The notes under the pieces are model-generated. The model did no database searches, was not told where the DNA came from, and worked only from the letters and a program-made list of their open reading frames with translations. A stretch of 5,166 bases of DNA. Origin: Alphaproteobacteria bacterium UBA7371 (GTDB taxonomy: Bacteria > Pseudomonadota > Alphaproteobacteria > UBA8317). Shown here one piece after another: positions 5,129-5,166 of this stretch. The stretch is from NCBI GenBank assembly GCA_002469865.1, contig DKOD01000065.1, positions 1-5,166 on the forward strand. The letters are read 5' to 3'. The position numbers were made by a program, and so were the translations under genes. Each line of letters opens with the position of its first letter. The stretch's first letter is position 1.

Positions 5129-5166
5129 ATGCTGCGCCTCTTGGTTCTTTTGCTGGGTATGGTGGG
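5129..5166 (+). CDS. Start of a hydrophobic, probably exported or membrane protein (partial)
   Basis: An ATG three bases after the aminotransferase stop opens a frame reading MLRLLVLLLGMV before the window ends. A basic residue followed by a leucine/valine run is what a signal peptide or membrane anchor looks like. GAGG at 5114-5117 lies 11 bases upstream, a weak and rather distant ribosome-binding site. The tight spacing suggests it is the third gene of the operon. Only 12 full codons are visible, so the family cannot be named and the gene itself is not certain. Confidence 0.5.
   Translation, partial: MLRLLVLLLGMV

Overview
The window reads as a compact stretch of chromosome from a proteobacterium, most likely an alphaproteobacterium of moderate GC content. 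That assignment is an inference from three things: a short ornithine decarboxylase of the eukaryote-like alphaproteobacterial type, a stand-alone peptidoglycan glycosyltransferase (MtgA), and an omega-amino acid:pyruvate aminotransferase close to the Pseudomonas/alphaproteobacterial enzyme. I see no insertion sequence, phage gene, CRISPR array, tRNA or rRNA. Almost every base is either coding or a short gene-start region.

Layout from left to right. The window opens inside the 3' end of a crotonase-family (enoyl-CoA hydratase/isomerase) gene on the plus strand, ending at 250. It meets tail to tail, with a 6-bp overlap, a minus-strand gene (245-790) for an exported histidine-phosphatase-fold protein. 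The region 791-1082 is the longest non-coding stretch. It holds a perfect 10-bp inverted repeat (906-932) and a structured segment (961-1085) just upstream of a plus-strand ornithine/lysine decarboxylase (1083-2258). That segment can fold into two hairpins and also contains copies of CATGCC(C) complementary to the decarboxylase ribosome-binding/start region. It is a good candidate for a cis-acting RNA leader such as the alphaproteobacterial speF element. The decarboxylase overlaps by 4 bp, tail to tail, with minus-strand mtgA (2255-2917).

A 92-bp divergent spacer then leads into a plus-strand operon: an ECHDC3-like crotonase that lacks both classical catalytic glutamates (3010-3795), an omega-amino acid:pyruvate aminotransferase (3806-5125), and the first 12 codons of a hydrophobic, probably exported or membrane protein starting at 5129.

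How the genes may work together: the decarboxylase makes a diamine (putrescine or cadaverine), and the aminotransferase moves terminal amino groups from beta-alanine or other omega-amino compounds to pyruvate. Both therefore point to polyamine / omega-amine metabolism. The crotonase next to the aminotransferase suggests downstream acyl-CoA chemistry, but its missing glutamates argue against ordinary enoyl-CoA hydration. The phosphatase and MtgA are envelope proteins with no clear tie to that pathway. The most interesting parts are the putative decarboxylase leader RNA, the 906-932 inverted repeat and the glutamate-less crotonase.
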